This document shows positions 1-8,489 of a DNA stretch of 64,000 bases, piece by piece. The notes under the pieces are model-generated. The model had not been told where the DNA came from. It worked only from the letters and a program-made list of their open reading frames with translations, and searched no databases. A program made the translations under genes and the position numbers. Numbering within the stretch: position 1 is the first letter of the stretch; each line of letters starts with the position of its first letter. Source of the DNA: Simiduia aestuariiviva (lineage in GTDB: Bacteria; Pseudomonadota; Gammaproteobacteria; Pseudomonadales; Cellvibrionaceae); NCBI RefSeq assembly GCF_014192475.1, contig NZ_JACHXZ010000001.1, forward strand, positions 248,001-312,000, read 5' to 3'.

Positions 1-957
1 GCGTTGGCGGGTGCCCACCTGGCGCTCTTTATCAATGTTTTCCTGCGGCACGCCGTTCGCTTCACCCATGCTCAGGGTGTACTCGGTGTTGTAGATGTCC
101 ATGGATAAAAAGGTGCCGTGTTTCTTGGCAAGCTTGGCAGTTTTTTTGTCTAGAAAGCTTACGTGCTCAACGGAGTCAACGCCCGCTTGAATGGCGTAGG
201 CGATGCCCTCGGTGCCGTGTGCGTGGGCCGCAACCGGGCGCCCGTGGGTGTGGGCTTCATCCACAATGGCCTGCATTTCTTCAAGCGTGTATTGGCGTTG
301 TCCCACTTGCGTGCCTTTCGAAAAAACGCCGCCGGTGGCGCAAAATTTAATGAGATCCACTTGGTACTTCACATTTTTTCGCACCTGCGCACGGGCCGCC
401 CAAGGGCCATCGGCGACACCGTCGGCGCGCTGATTAAAGGCGTGATTCAGTGAGTTTTCATCACAGTGGCCACCGGTAATACCCAGTGCAGGGCCCGCCA
501 CGAACATGCGCGGCCCCGGTATATCGCCCGCATTGATGGCATTGCGCACGGCCACGTCTTGGTAGTCGCTCGAGCCCACATCGCGCACGGTGGTAAAGCC
601 CGCTAGCAGGGTTTTCTTCGCATTCACTACCCCGCCAATAACGGCGCGATGTGGCGATTCAAATAGCGGTGCATAGAAATCCCCGCTGAAGTTTTCCACC
701 AAGTGGGTGTGCATGTCCATAACGCCAGGCAGTACCCAATGATTGCGCAGGTCGATAATTTTTACGTCGTCGCCAGTAAGGTAGCCGGGTTTAACGGCGC
801 TGATTGTATCGCCCTCGATGACAATGGTGTGCGCGCTAAGTATTTTCCCTGTTTCCACATCGAGCAGGTGGCCGGCGTGAAGATATATTTCGGCATGGCC
901 GAGGGATGAGATTAATAGACCGATGGTGAGCGAGGCTGCGCGGGTAAACGAAATCAT
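1..957 (-). CDS. Secreted metal-dependent amidohydrolase, 3' end beyond the window
   Basis: Read on the minus strand from the ATG at 955-957, the frame stays open to base 1 (319 codons), so the C-terminus lies outside the window. The protein begins with a signal peptide (MISFTRAASLTIGLLISSLG). It carries amidohydrolase landmarks: MDMHTH (the first metal-binding HxH), DLIKFCATGG (the lysine that is carboxylated in this subfamily), AHAHG and VEH. Relatives are the imidazolonepropionase-like or Xaa-Pro-dipeptidase-type periplasmic amidohydrolases, which cleave acyl-amino acids or dipeptides. The substrate cannot be told from sequence. It lies 118 bp downstream of a TonB-dependent receptor on the same strand, so uptake and cleavage of one substrate by the pair is an inference. 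Confidence 0.85.
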   Translation of the reverse strand, partial: MISFTRAASLTIGLLISSLGHAEIYLHAGHLLDVETGKILSAHTIVIEGDTISAVKPGYLTGDDVKIIDLRNHWVLPGVMDMHTHLVENFSGDFYAPLFESPHRAVIGGVVNAKKTLLAGFTTVRDVGSSDYQDVAVRNAINAGDIPGPRMFVAGPALGITGGHCDENSLNHAFNQRADGVADGPWAARAQVRKNVKYQVDLIKFCATGGVFSKGTQVGQRQYTLEEMQAIVDEAHTHGRPVAAHAHGTEGIAYAIQAGVDSVEHVSFLDKKTAKLAKKHGTFLSMDIYNTEYTLSMGEANGVPQENIDKERQVGTRQR

Positions 958-1075
958 TGGCTGGCTCCACAGTGTTATTGGTTTTGTCGCGCTCAACGAG
1001 CGACGGTTGGATGGGCGGCTCTTAGAATACGGCATAGTGCGGCACGCTGTCGCCCTGATGTTCTAGCTCGTCAAT

Positions 1076-3169
1076 TTATTCAATGTAGACGGTTAGGCTA
1101 ATCCATGCTGCTCGAGGCTCGCCGATAAAATACCGGTCGCCGCTAAAGGCTGAATAGTCGGCGCGCTCGGCGTAGCGGGTGTTGGTGAGATTGGTGATGC
1201 GCGCCCCGAGCGTCAGCGATCGTGTGAGCTGGTGCTGCACGCGCAAGTGTGCCAACCGGTGGCCCCTGTAGGCGTGGGTGTTTTCTAAATTTGTGTAGTA
1301 GCGGCCCATGTCGAGCAGTTCCAGTTCGGCGTGGGTTGCTGTGGTGGGTGTCCAGTTAAGACGCAGGGTCTGCAGTGAATAGGGTGCAGAGACAACGCGA
1401 TTACCCTGAGTTGCGATGTTTGCGTCGCTGCCGGGCGCGGAGACATTGGTGCGATAGTGGTGATCTGCCAGTGTGCCGGTAAGAGCGATCTGCCAGTGAT
1501 CGTTCAGCTGCCAATTCAGCGCGTATTCAAAACCTTGGTGTTCCGTTTTGCCGCCGTTGATGTTCAGTCGGTCTGCGCTTTGGAATATCACCTGATCTTT
1601 GCGCATGTGAAATGCGGTGACACTGTAGCGCAAACCCGCCCATTGGCCGCGCAGGCCCAGCTCATTGCTGTGGATCGATTCCGAATCGAGGTGCGCATTC
1701 ATCTGGCCATTTTGCAGTCGGTACATCTCTGTAGCTTGGGGCGCGCGCTTGCCTTGTGCATAGCGCGCGAACACCGTGTGGTTTGCGCTAATGTGATGCA
1801 ACAGCGCCACATGGGAGGACAAATTGCCAAAGCGATCGGAGCGGTCATCTGGGCGTGAATAGCGGCAACCCACGGCGCCGGTAAAACCGTTGATGCAGGG
1901 GCTGCCATCTTCGGCGGTATCGCCGCTAATCATTTTATTGTGGTAATCGTAATGCAGGGTTTCGTAGCGCAGTCCAACCGTCGCGGCCGTGTGTTCGGTG
2001 AGTTGCGCATCGAGCAGGGCAAAGGGCGCGGCCATCAAGCCCTGTACGCGGTAATCGTAGTGTTTGCCCGCAGGAAAGGCTGAAAACCCACCTGCTTGCG
2101 TTTGCGACAGCCAGGCGTCGGTGGATTCTGCATCCAGCCCCGCCGTCAGGTGCAGGTCGCTGTTGATGGGTGAAAATAATGCAGATTGCACGCCAAAGCT
2201 TCGATGGCCGTTTTCTTCCACCGGCGTACCGGGCAGAAAATGCATCATGAAAGTCATGTGGTTGTAGCGGGCGTAGGGCGTTATCAACCAACGTGTGCCG
2301 CTGCCCGAACCGATGGCAATACGCGTTTGCACGCGCATAGATTGTGCATCGCGAAAGGCCTCTGGGTTGGGGTTCTCCCGCAAGCGGTTGGGATCTCGGT
2401 AGGCGTCGGTGCCCACCACATAGCCCGCCGTTTCTTGATTGAGGTTGTTGATGCTCAACAGCGTGTGCGTACTCGCATCATCTGTGTGGTAATCGTAGCG
2501 CGCGGTGAGTTTTTGTTGATCGAAGCCCGCGTCGTCTTTGAAACCGCCGTCGTGAGCGGCGTTGAGGTTTAATCGAAAGCCTTGCTGTTCGTCCGCGCTG
2601 CCGTGGCTGACTTTAATGCGCGCGTAATCGTTTGCGCCGGTTTCAAAGCCCAACATACTCGCACGCTGATCACCGGGTGATTGGCTGATGACGTTGATGA
2701 CGCCGTGTTGTGCATCTGAGCCAAACATGACTGTGCTGGGGCCCCGCAACACATCCACTTGTTGCGCTTGTTCGGTGTTGAGGTCAAACAGTTGGTTAAC
2801 ATTGCAAAAGCCCGTGGCGCGCACGGGTACACCCTCTTCCGTGATCGCAAAAGCGCCGCAGCTGCCAGCGCCGGTGAGTACCGGTGAGCGAATTGCGGTT
2901 AGGTGCTCCTGCCCATTGCCGCGCGCTATCCAAACCCCGGGCACGCGGGCCAGTGCTTCAGAGGGATGCGTGGCCGAGACCCGCTTGAGTTCATCCTCGT
3001 CGATCACCGCCACGCTGGTGGCGAGAGTGGAGAGTGCTTGGGCACTGCGCGTGGCGGTAACAGTGACGGTTTCCAGCTCGGTGGCGGTCGCCGTGTGCAC
3101 ATTGAGCAGCGTGGCAATCATGCTTAACAGGAGTGCGCATGGGCCGCTCTTGCGATAAAAAAACTTCAT
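1076..3169 (-). CDS. TonB-dependent outer-membrane receptor
   Basis: This 697-residue protein has a signal peptide followed by a TonB-box-like stretch (ETVTVTATRS) and a plug domain with the typical VDVLRGPSTVMFGSDAQHGVINV segment split around residues 138-160. A 22-strand beta-barrel follows, ending in an aromatic-rich C-terminal strand (ISLTVYIE). Such receptors import siderophores, cobalamin, metals or oligomers using TonB energy. The plug holds a cysteine pair (CGAF... GFCN), probably a disulfide. The ligand is not evident, and no Fur box or cobalamin riboswitch was seen upstream. It is co-oriented with the secreted amidohydrolase downstream, which hints at uptake of an amide or peptide. 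Confidence 0.92.
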   Translation of the reverse strand: MKFFYRKSGPCALLLSMIATLLNVHTATATELETVTVTATRSAQALSTLATSVAVIDEDELKRVSATHPSEALARVPGVWIARGNGQEHLTAIRSPVLTGAGSCGAFAITEEGVPVRATGFCNVNQLFDLNTEQAQQVDVLRGPSTVMFGSDAQHGVINVISQSPGDQRASMLGFETGANDYARIKVSHGSADEQQGFRLNLNAAHDGGFKDDAGFDQQKLTARYDYHTDDASTHTLLSINNLNQETAGYVVGTDAYRDPNRLRENPNPEAFRDAQSMRVQTRIAIGSGSGTRWLITPYARYNHMTFMMHFLPGTPVEENGHRSFGVQSALFSPINSDLHLTAGLDAESTDAWLSQTQAGGFSAFPAGKHYDYRVQGLMAAPFALLDAQLTEHTAATVGLRYETLHYDYHNKMISGDTAEDGSPCINGFTGAVGCRYSRPDDRSDRFGNLSSHVALLHHISANHTVFARYAQGKRAPQATEMYRLQNGQMNAHLDSESIHSNELGLRGQWAGLRYSVTAFHMRKDQVIFQSADRLNINGGKTEHQGFEYALNWQLNDHWQIALTGTLADHHYRTNVSAPGSDANIATQGNRVVSAPYSLQTLRLNWTPTTATHAELELLDMGRYYTNLENTHAYRGHRLAHLRVQHQLTRSLTLGARITNLTNTRYAERADYSAFSGDRYFIGEPRAAWISLTVYIE

Positions 3170-3307
3170 GGTGCTCCCGTGGGGCTGATGGCCGTGGCCG
3201 CTATAGTAGCAGCCTAGTCTGGCTAGAACCCAGTGCCCGCTCAGTTTGGTTTGCGATTGGCGGCCATGGGGGCATAATCGTCCACTTATAAATTGAGGAG
3301 CGTGTGG

Positions 3308-4432
3308 GTGGAACTGTTAAATGTAGATCTCTTAGGCAAATCGCTGCGCTTAGATGCGTCGATGGCGGGTTGGCAGCGATTGTATTGGGGGGGCGAACTG
3401 GTATCGGAATTGGCTGCCACTGGTGATCCCTCGGGCCAATTTTGTCATGCGTTTTCCCTGCGCGCCCTCGAATCTGCTGCGTCAGATGAGCCCGCAGACA
3501 GCGAGACGCAGCCCACCGAAGTGGAATGCCGATTAAATGTACTGCTGCATTGGCAGCCATTCAGTTTGAATTATGCGCTAACGGTGGCGGGTGAGGATTA
3601 TCTGGCGGGCGTGCGTGATGTGAAAGACATAGAGCAGCAACACCCTGTGCAGGTGCCCGATCAAAAAGCCAAGTTCAGTCTAGTGGGGTTGGGCTTACTG
3701 GGGCTGAAATTGCTGAAAAGCGCCAAGGTAATCAAGGTGGCGCTCGCCGGTGCCAGTCTCGCCGCCTATTCGTGGCTGTTTTCGTTTCAGTTTGCGGTGT
3801 CGCTGATCGTCTGTTTAGTGATCCACGAATATGGTCACATTCGCGCCATGAAGTATTTCAATATCCCCACCAAAGGCATCTATCTGATTCCGTTTTTTGG
3901 CGGCGCGGCGCTCACCGACGGCAAAATAAACACCCGCTGGCAGGATGTGGTGATATCCATCATGGGGCCAGTGTTTGGTTTGTTCATGTCATTACTGTGC
4001 GTATTCTTGTGGTGGTTAACGGACAACATCTTTTTCGCTGGCCTGGCCGCATTTAACTCGCTACTGAACCTGTTTAACCTGCTGCCGATACTGCCGCTAG
4101 ACGGTGGGCACATTCTGAAGAGCGTGAGCTTTTCAATGAATAGCCTTGTGGGGTTGGTGTTGTGCGTGGTTGCGGCCGGATTTGGTGTGTGGCTTAGCTA
4201 TACGCTGGGATTGGCACTGCTGGGGTTCCTACTGCTGATTGGCACCATTGAAATTCTAGCGGAATGGCGCAGCCGTCACGCCAGCCACCTCTTGCCTCTG
4301 GACCGCTACGGGCAGGTGTTTGCCACCGTCTGGTATTTCATTACCTTGGGCAGTTTTGTTGCAATTATTTGGTACTTTGCGGGCAGCGGTGATGACATGT
4401 TGGGCTTGCCGCTAAAAATATTGCAGAGCTAA
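3308..4432 (+). CDS. M50-family (site-2-protease-like) membrane metalloprotease
   Basis: This polytopic membrane protein carries the zinc-protease motif HEYGH (about residues 173-177) and the third-ligand motif LPLDGGH (Asp about 265), both diagnostic of the M50 family. It therefore probably cleaves membrane or membrane-proximal substrates. The N-terminal 140 residues are soluble and unlike RseP. No PDZ domain is visible, so it is closer to the simple M50B/SpoIVFB-like group. Start choice: the frame is open from a TTG at 3293, but a GAGGAG at 3295-3300 lies 7 nt before the GTG at 3308, which is preferred (about 374 residues). It is divergent from the TonB receptor gene. The substrate is unknown. 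Confidence 0.85.
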   Translation: MELLNVDLLGKSLRLDASMAGWQRLYWGGELVSELAATGDPSGQFCHAFSLRALESAASDEPADSETQPTEVECRLNVLLHWQPFSLNYALTVAGEDYLAGVRDVKDIEQQHPVQVPDQKAKFSLVGLGLLGLKLLKSAKVIKVALAGASLAAYSWLFSFQFAVSLIVCLVIHEYGHIRAMKYFNIPTKGIYLIPFFGGAALTDGKINTRWQDVVISIMGPVFGLFMSLLCVFLWWLTDNIFFAGLAAFNSLLNLFNLLPILPLDGGHILKSVSFSMNSLVGLVLCVVAAGFGVWLSYTLGLALLGFLLLIGTIEILAEWRSRHASHLLPLDRYGQVFATVWYFITLGSFVAIIWYFAGSGDDMLGLPLKILQS

Positions 4433-4541
4433 TGGCATCTGATTACTGCGCCTTAGGCTCACTCCCGTGACTGCTTTACCGCACTCCCTGTGCGGGTTCA
4501 TTGGGATTGAATTTGATTTATTTATATTTAAGGAGATGAGA

Positions 4542-4760
4542 TTGCGGGACGTGTTAAGAAAGAAAATAGTTGAGGTGTGTGATCATAAAATAGATAAAAA
4601 AGGTGCGGATGTGGGCCTCTCCTTCTATGCATTTTTCAAAAACAAGAATGATCAGCCACAGCTTTTGATGGAAGCGGCGCGATGGTGGATAGAGACTCAC
4701 CAATTGGACCATTTTGAGAAGGCCAGTAAGGTTAAGGCCATGGTGATATCGGGTGTGTAG
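4542..4760 (+). CDS. Small conserved-looking hypothetical protein
   Basis: This encodes a charged protein of about 72 residues (RDVLRKKIVEVCDHKIDKKG... EAARWWIETHQLDHFEKASK). The frame is open further upstream, but an AAGGAG at 4530-4535 directly abuts the ATG at 4536 and sits 6 nt before the TTG at 4542, so the TTG is the better start. No signal peptide or membrane segment is present. It looks alpha-helical and soluble. I do not recognise a family. Confidence 0.55.
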   Translation: MRDVLRKKIVEVCDHKIDKKGADVGLSFYAFFKNKNDQPQLLMEAARWWIETHQLDHFEKASKVKAMVISGV

Positions 4761-4821
4761 CAGGCGCTAACTCGATGTTTCTATTACCCATTCAAGCTAT
4801 CTATTAAGGACGATTGTTAAC

Positions 4822-5295
4822 ATGAAATTATTGTCAGCTACTGTGTGTTTCATGGTGTCTCTATTATTGTCTGGGCCGTCAATGGCAGAGCAGGCGGATT
4901 TTGACTATGAAAAATTTACTCAAGACTATTTTGCGGCGTGGACAAATGTTCAGAAGCCAAATGCTACCGAGGAGGATCTCGAGCGATACCTATCGTTTTT
5001 GACGGATGATGTGGGTTATCAACACCTGCCCTACTCAAATGATGACAGCCGGACGCCCGAAGGGAAGGCGGCGCTGCGCAAGGGCATGACCTATTATCTC
5101 GGTATCCATACCGAGTACGCCGCAAGACTGACGAATCAGGCCTATGGGCACAATGTCATCATGATTGAATTCGATACCGAGGCGAAGGGTGTACATCCCG
5201 ACAACAATCAGATGTTAACGTTTAACCACCACTCCTTTGAAGTACTTGAAATTGAAAACGGTAAGGTGTCTGTGATTCGCCACTATAGCAAATAA
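4822..5295 (+). CDS. Secreted SnoaL/NTF2-like protein
   Basis: The protein has 157 residues, with a clear signal peptide (MKLLSATVCFMVSLLLSGPS, cleavage near AMA-EQ). The mature part has the length and pattern of an NTF2-like/SnoaL cone: an N-terminal helix (FTQDYFAAWTNV), a LTDDVGYQHLPY strand region, and C-terminal strands ending HHSFEVLEIENGKVSVIRHY. These folds serve as small hydrolases, isomerases or binding proteins; nothing fixes a substrate here. It is followed by a good intrinsic terminator at 5328-5357, so it is probably monocistronic or the last gene of its unit. Confidence 0.7.
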   Translation: MKLLSATVCFMVSLLLSGPSMAEQADFDYEKFTQDYFAAWTNVQKPNATEEDLERYLSFLTDDVGYQHLPYSNDDSRTPEGKAALRKGMTYYLGIHTEYAARLTNQAYGHNVIMIEFDTEAKGVHPDNNQMLTFNHHSFEVLEIENGKVSVIRHYSK

Positions 5296-5327
5296 TAAAT
5301 AGCAAATAGCTGTAATTACGCGATGCA

Positions 5328-5357
5328 TTAAGGCGGGCATGGGCTCGCCTTAATTTT
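5328..5357 (+). terminator. Intrinsic terminator after the SnoaL-like gene
   Basis: TTAAGGCG at 5328-5335 pairs with CGCCTTAA at 5346-5353 around a short loop and is followed by TTTTG. The dyad lies between convergent genes (4822-5295 plus, 5402-5818 minus) and may serve both. Confidence 0.7.
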
Positions 5358-5401
5358 GTGTACGCCAAGGCAGGTGAGGTTCTTCTGGCTTATCAGTACC
5401 G

Positions 5402-5818
5402 CTAAAGTATGTTGTAAAGGACTGAGATCCACAGCCCGCACAAGCAGATCAGGCTAAATCCGAAGGTAAAAAATCGATAAGTGACGTTGTTGTTCGTCAA
5501 GTGGATAAAGCTGTGAACTACTCTGGCGGCGACAAACAGCCAGGCAAAGATCAGTGTAACGAGTGCCTCGTTGCCCGAAATGAAACCTAAAATAATGCCA
5601 ACATAAAACAGCGGCGGAATCTCAAAGTGGTTTTGTACATGCCGAGACATCAAATGAAGGTTGTCGGGCTGGCTGCCTTCGTTGTAGGTTCGGTAATAGC
5701 TGATCTTTACCGCGCGACTTCTGATGGCATGGAAGCGCATTAGGCCAAGCCTGAATACGCAGAGCATTGTCAGGCTAAACATCGCAAAGGCTGGGTAAAG
5801 GATCTCTATTTGGCTCAT
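5402..5818 (-). CDS. MAPEG-family membrane protein
   Basis: The protein has 138 residues and four hydrophobic helices. It contains the MAPEG pattern NHFEIPPLFYV in helix 2 and ARVVHSFIHLTNNNVTYRF between helices 3 and 4, as in eukaryotic microsomal glutathione transferase homologues and bacterial YecN-like proteins. The family acts in the membrane on lipophilic substrates with or without glutathione. The bacterial substrate is not known. It is the first of three small minus-strand membrane-protein genes (5402-6457), which are spaced and probably separately expressed. Confidence 0.85.
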   Translation of the reverse strand: MSQIEILYPAFAMFSLTMLCVFRLGLMRFHAIRSRAVKISYYRTYNEGSQPDNLHLMSRHVQNHFEIPPLFYVGIILGFISGNEALVTLIFAWLFVAARVVHSFIHLTNNNVTYRFFTFGFSLICLCGLWISVLYNIL

Positions 5819-5899
5819 TGGGTTTCCTAAGTGTGGGTGGTGATATGCAACTGCTGTATCATGTTGCCCATATTTATTTGAAATCTATCTATTCGATCG

Positions 5900-6124
5900 C
5901 TAGTTTATCTTTCTGGGCGACACGATGTTTACTAGAAACATGATGATGAACGTAGCGAATCCAGCGCCCATTGCAACTAAAACGCTTAAGCCATAGAACT
6001 TACCCAAAACCATTGATACGCACAGATTGACGCCAAACCATATCCAACCTTTCTTCTTGTCTGCAATCGCTAGTCTGTATATTAGGATAGAGACCGCAAA
6101 CATCATATAAAATCCAGCTCCCAC
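5900..6124 (-). CDS. Small integral membrane protein
   Basis: The protein has 74 residues with two or three hydrophobic segments (residues about 3-18, 27-40 and 46-66) and ends with a basic tail (SPRKIN). It starts at a GTG (6122-6124) preceded by GGAG with 8 nt spacing. I do not recognise a family. The genes on both sides also encode small membrane proteins. Confidence 0.6.
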   Translation of the reverse strand: MGAGFYMMFAVSILIYRLAIADKKKGWIWFGVNLCVSMVLGKFYGLSVLVAMGAGFATFIIMFLVNIVSPRKIN

Positions 6125-6175
6125 AGTGAATTCTCCATCTTATTAGGGCGCGGTGGCGTGACTCGATATGCGCTT

Positions 6176-6457
6176 TTATGCGGCTTCCTTGCTGGCTTTT
6201 CTCTTTTTAAATATTGTTGACACAATCACGCCAACTAAAAGAATGTAGAACAGATATTCTCCTGATTTTGAAGAGGCTGTAACGGGAAGGTTGAGCGCCA
6301 TAGGTAAAAGAGCGCATGTAAATAGCCCTGCAAAAAATGCAGCAATTTTTGCGATGCTGGATGCAATCTTATTTTCGATCTTTCTGGCTGTGTAGAAACC
6401 AATAAAAATAATTGCTGCGCCGAGCGCTGCTGTTAGAAAAGCCACGATATTCATCAT
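6176..6457 (-). CDS. Small integral membrane protein
   Basis: The protein has 93 residues with three hydrophobic helices (residues about 3-22, 34-58 and 67-83) and a lysine-rich C-terminus (FKKRKASKEAA). AAGGAT precedes tandem ATG codons; the second ATG (6454) has the better spacing. No family was recognised. It lies beside the repeat element at 6502-6569. Confidence 0.6.
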   Translation of the reverse strand: MMNIVAFLTAALGAAIIFIGFYTARKIENKIASSIAKIAAFFAGLFTCALLPMALNLPVTASSKSGEYLFYILLVGVIVSTIFKKRKASKEAA

Positions 6458-6501
6458 CTATCCTTAAATGTTATTTCCCTTGGATCATGAAGGCGGATCA
6501 T

Positions 6502-6569
6502 GGAGTCAGACACCATGAATCCGCTCTTTGAGGTTGGATCAGGGAGTTGGCCCCGTGATCCGACCCCTT
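6502..6569. repeat. REP/MITE-like hairpin element, copy 1
   Basis: This 68-bp element begins GGAGTCAGACACCATGA and ends CGACCCC, with an internal dyad GGATCAGGG/CCCGTGATCC. It closely matches the element at 10528-10597. The GGGGTCAGA...TGACCCC ends are of the kind seen in REP-like families of gammaproteobacteria (general knowledge, not checked). No transposase is adjacent. Confidence 0.65.
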
Positions 6570-6617
6570 GGTCCTCAATTATTCACGCTCCTGTCGATTA
6601 CTACTTTGCAAAGAGCA

Positions 6618-7040
6618 TTAGCTGCTTCCCTTTGGCGCTTTTTCTTCATCAAGAAGGTGCGGTTCCATGTTGGTGTCGATCACTTCTTGGACCGTGGCGC
6701 CGCCGATATCTTTACAGGTTTTATCGGAAGCGATGTCAAGCTTCACTGCCTCGCCTCTTACTACAGGGCGTACTACGCGCCAAGGCCAAAAGCCAAAGCG
6801 CTGCGAGCCAACATAATTTACGATTGCGTTGGCACCAAGGGTGTCCGCTTTCTGTGCAAAGGCCGGCAGAATGTCTGCCACACTGCCGTAGGAGCCTTTG
6901 CCTAGTTTAATGCGTTGTATTTTTTCGTAGCTTACATCCGATGCAGGTAGGCCAGTAATTAAACAAATGGCCATTGGGTCGCTGGCTTTAGTGGTGGCAG
7001 AGAATAGTACTAAAATCAGCAGGAAAAAAAGGTTTCTCAT
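6618..7040 (-). CDS. Secreted hypothetical protein, YbjQ/DUF-like fold possible
   Basis: The protein has 140 residues, with a signal peptide (MRNLFFLLILVLFSATTKA). The mature part has one early cysteine (AICLITGLP) and a central block ADTLGANAIVNYVGSQRFGF resembling the 'A...GANA+...Y' region of small periplasmic or lipoprotein families (YbjQ/heavy-metal-binding-like). A late cysteine (DKTCKDIGG) may pair with the first. The function is unknown. The lysine/serine-rich tail (EEKAPKGSS) is likely disordered. Confidence 0.6.
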   Translation of the reverse strand: MRNLFFLLILVLFSATTKASDPMAICLITGLPASDVSYEKIQRIKLGKGSYGSVADILPAFAQKADTLGANAIVNYVGSQRFGFWPWRVVRPVVRGEAVKLDIASDKTCKDIGGATVQEVIDTNMEPHLLDEEKAPKGSS

Positions 7041-7527
7041 TGTTGCAGTCCTTGGTCTTTAATAATTGTTGTTTTTCGCTTTACGTGGCGGGAAACGTTT
7101 AAGTTTGTTCATTTTCTTTTTATACGGGCCGTAGTACAACGGAGACCACGTGCTTTCCGCGTCATAGAAAACGAACCAAAAGAAACGTACCCCGGCTACG
7201 CGCCCTATCGGGTTCGCTCGCTCCAGTCGAATTTTAGGGGTCGCGAAAACAGGCTCCTGCCTGATCGTCGCTCAATTGGGCGTCCATGCCCAATTGCCCC
7301 CTAAAATCCGACTTCCGCTCACCGCTGCGCAAGGGGCCCCAAGGGCGGCACTTCGTAGTAAGTTGGAATTTTAACTCTTATCCAGGGGGTAGGTGAAAAT
7401 TAACTTAGTGCCATTAGAAACTGACCGCTTGATCCCCTTGATCCACGAACTGGATAATTAGGGTCAAATAAGGATTCACACTATTTTGTGCGCCATAATT
7501 CTCATCTGACCCCAGTTATACTTGTTG
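7041..7527. other. Gene-free stretch with a nested inverted-repeat element
   Basis: No open frame here looks coding. The stretch contains the structured repeat at 7226-7312 and, at about 7160-7225, text of the kind that recurs between genes in many Proteobacteria (AAAACGAACCAAAAGAAACG, then CTACGCGCCCTATCGGGTTC). It probably marks the left side of the accessory region. Confidence 0.5.
7226..7312. repeat. Nested inverted repeat (cruciform-like)
   Basis: The outer arms are GTCGAATTTTAGGGG at 7226-7240 and its reverse complement with one mismatch at 7298-7312. Inside lies a perfect 9-bp stem, CAATTGGGC (7273-7281) and GCCCAATTG (7288-7296), with a 6-nt loop. No T-tract follows, so it is not an ordinary terminator. 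Confidence 0.6.
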
Positions 7528-7959
7528 CTACGCCTTATGCTTCAAATAATAGAAGTCGCCCTCGTCGGCAAATATATCAAATCCATGGGACTGATAGAAG
7601 TTGAGAACGCTGGTATTGGTTCTAAATACCCTTAGGCCAATATATTCTTGTTTTGTATGTTCCTTTACTTGGGCCAGTATTTCGCCGCCAATGCCCGCCG
7701 ACCGATATGCCGGCAGCAAGATTAACATCATGATGTAGTGTTCATCGGCAATATCTTGGATTTGAATGTAGCCCACGGTTTGTTCATCTATACGTATTAA
7801 ACTGTTTTCGCAGTCTACCCACCGCTTTTGAAAATCCGCCAGCTGCCACTCCTCATCCCATCCCCATATTTCCTCTATGTGTGGTTGCATAGATTGGCAA
7901 TAGTTGTCCCAGAAGAAGCGTTTATCCGAATTTTCTGCTTTTACGTAATTCAAATTCAT
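7528..7959 (-). CDS. GNAT-family N-acetyltransferase, full-length copy
   Basis: The protein has 143 residues. It carries the GNAT core: a beta strand YIQIQDIADEHYIMMLILLP, then the acetyl-CoA motif A (AYRSAGIGGEILAQVKEH), then FRTNTSVLNFYQSHGFDIF of motif B. The substrate is unknown. The ATG at 7957-7959 is chosen because the homologous start is the only one conserved in the neighbouring copy (8049-8360). No Shine-Dalgarno is evident upstream, where the sequence reads TGACCCCAACC. The gene lies inside a 401-bp tandem duplication. Confidence 0.85.
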   Translation of the reverse strand: MNLNYVKAENSDKRFFWDNYCQSMQPHIEEIWGWDEEWQLADFQKRWVDCENSLIRIDEQTVGYIQIQDIADEHYIMMLILLPAYRSAGIGGEILAQVKEHTKQEYIGLRVFRTNTSVLNFYQSHGFDIFADEGDFYYLKHKA

Positions 7960-8470
7960 GGTTGGGGTCACTGGTTATGTCATGGCGAGGCGGGGCAGGG
8001 TGTCTGATCCCTAGGTGAGAATTGACAGTGGTTTAAACACCCTAATTCTTATCTGACCCCGACTATTTCTTGGGTCAGTATTTTGCCGCCAATGCCCGCC
8101 GACCGATATTCTGGCAGCAAGATTAACATCATGATGTAGTGTTCATCGGCAAACTCTTGGGTTTGCATGTAACCCACGGTTTGTTCATCTATACGTATTA
8201 AACTATTTTCGCAGTCTACCCACCGCTTTTCGAAATCCACCAGCTGCCATTCCTCATCCCATCCCCATATTTCCTCTATGTGTGGTTGCATAGATTGGCA
8301 ATAGTTGTCCCAGAAGAAGCGTTTATCCGAATTTTCTGCTCTTACGTAATTCAAATTCATGGTTGGGGTCAGCTGGTTGTGTCGTGGCGAGGCGGGGCAG
8401 AGTGACTGATCCCAAGGTGAGAATTAACAGTGGTTCAAACACCATAATTCTTATCTGACCCCGACTATTT
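7668..8470. repeat. 401-bp tandem duplication (two units)
   Basis: Unit 1 is 7668-8068 and unit 2 is 8069-8470. Each begins CTTGGG(C/T)CAGTATTT within a GNAT coding region and ends with the same roughly 100-bp non-coding block that finishes ATCTTATCTGACCCCGACTATTT-like text. The units differ by scattered substitutions and one or two indels, so the duplication is old enough to have drifted. The non-coding block itself begins and ends with GGGGTCA/TGACCCC. Confidence 0.85.
8049..8360 (-). pseudogene. GNAT acetyltransferase, truncated duplicate
   Basis: The first 97 or so residues nearly equal the GNAT protein at 7528-7959. The frame then crosses the duplication joint after KILTQ and ends with six unrelated residues (EIVGVR). 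It keeps the start of motif A but loses motif B and the C-terminal strands, so it is probably inactive. It may still be translated. Confidence 0.8.
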
Positions 8471-8489
8471 TCGATGCTTTATCTTTAAA

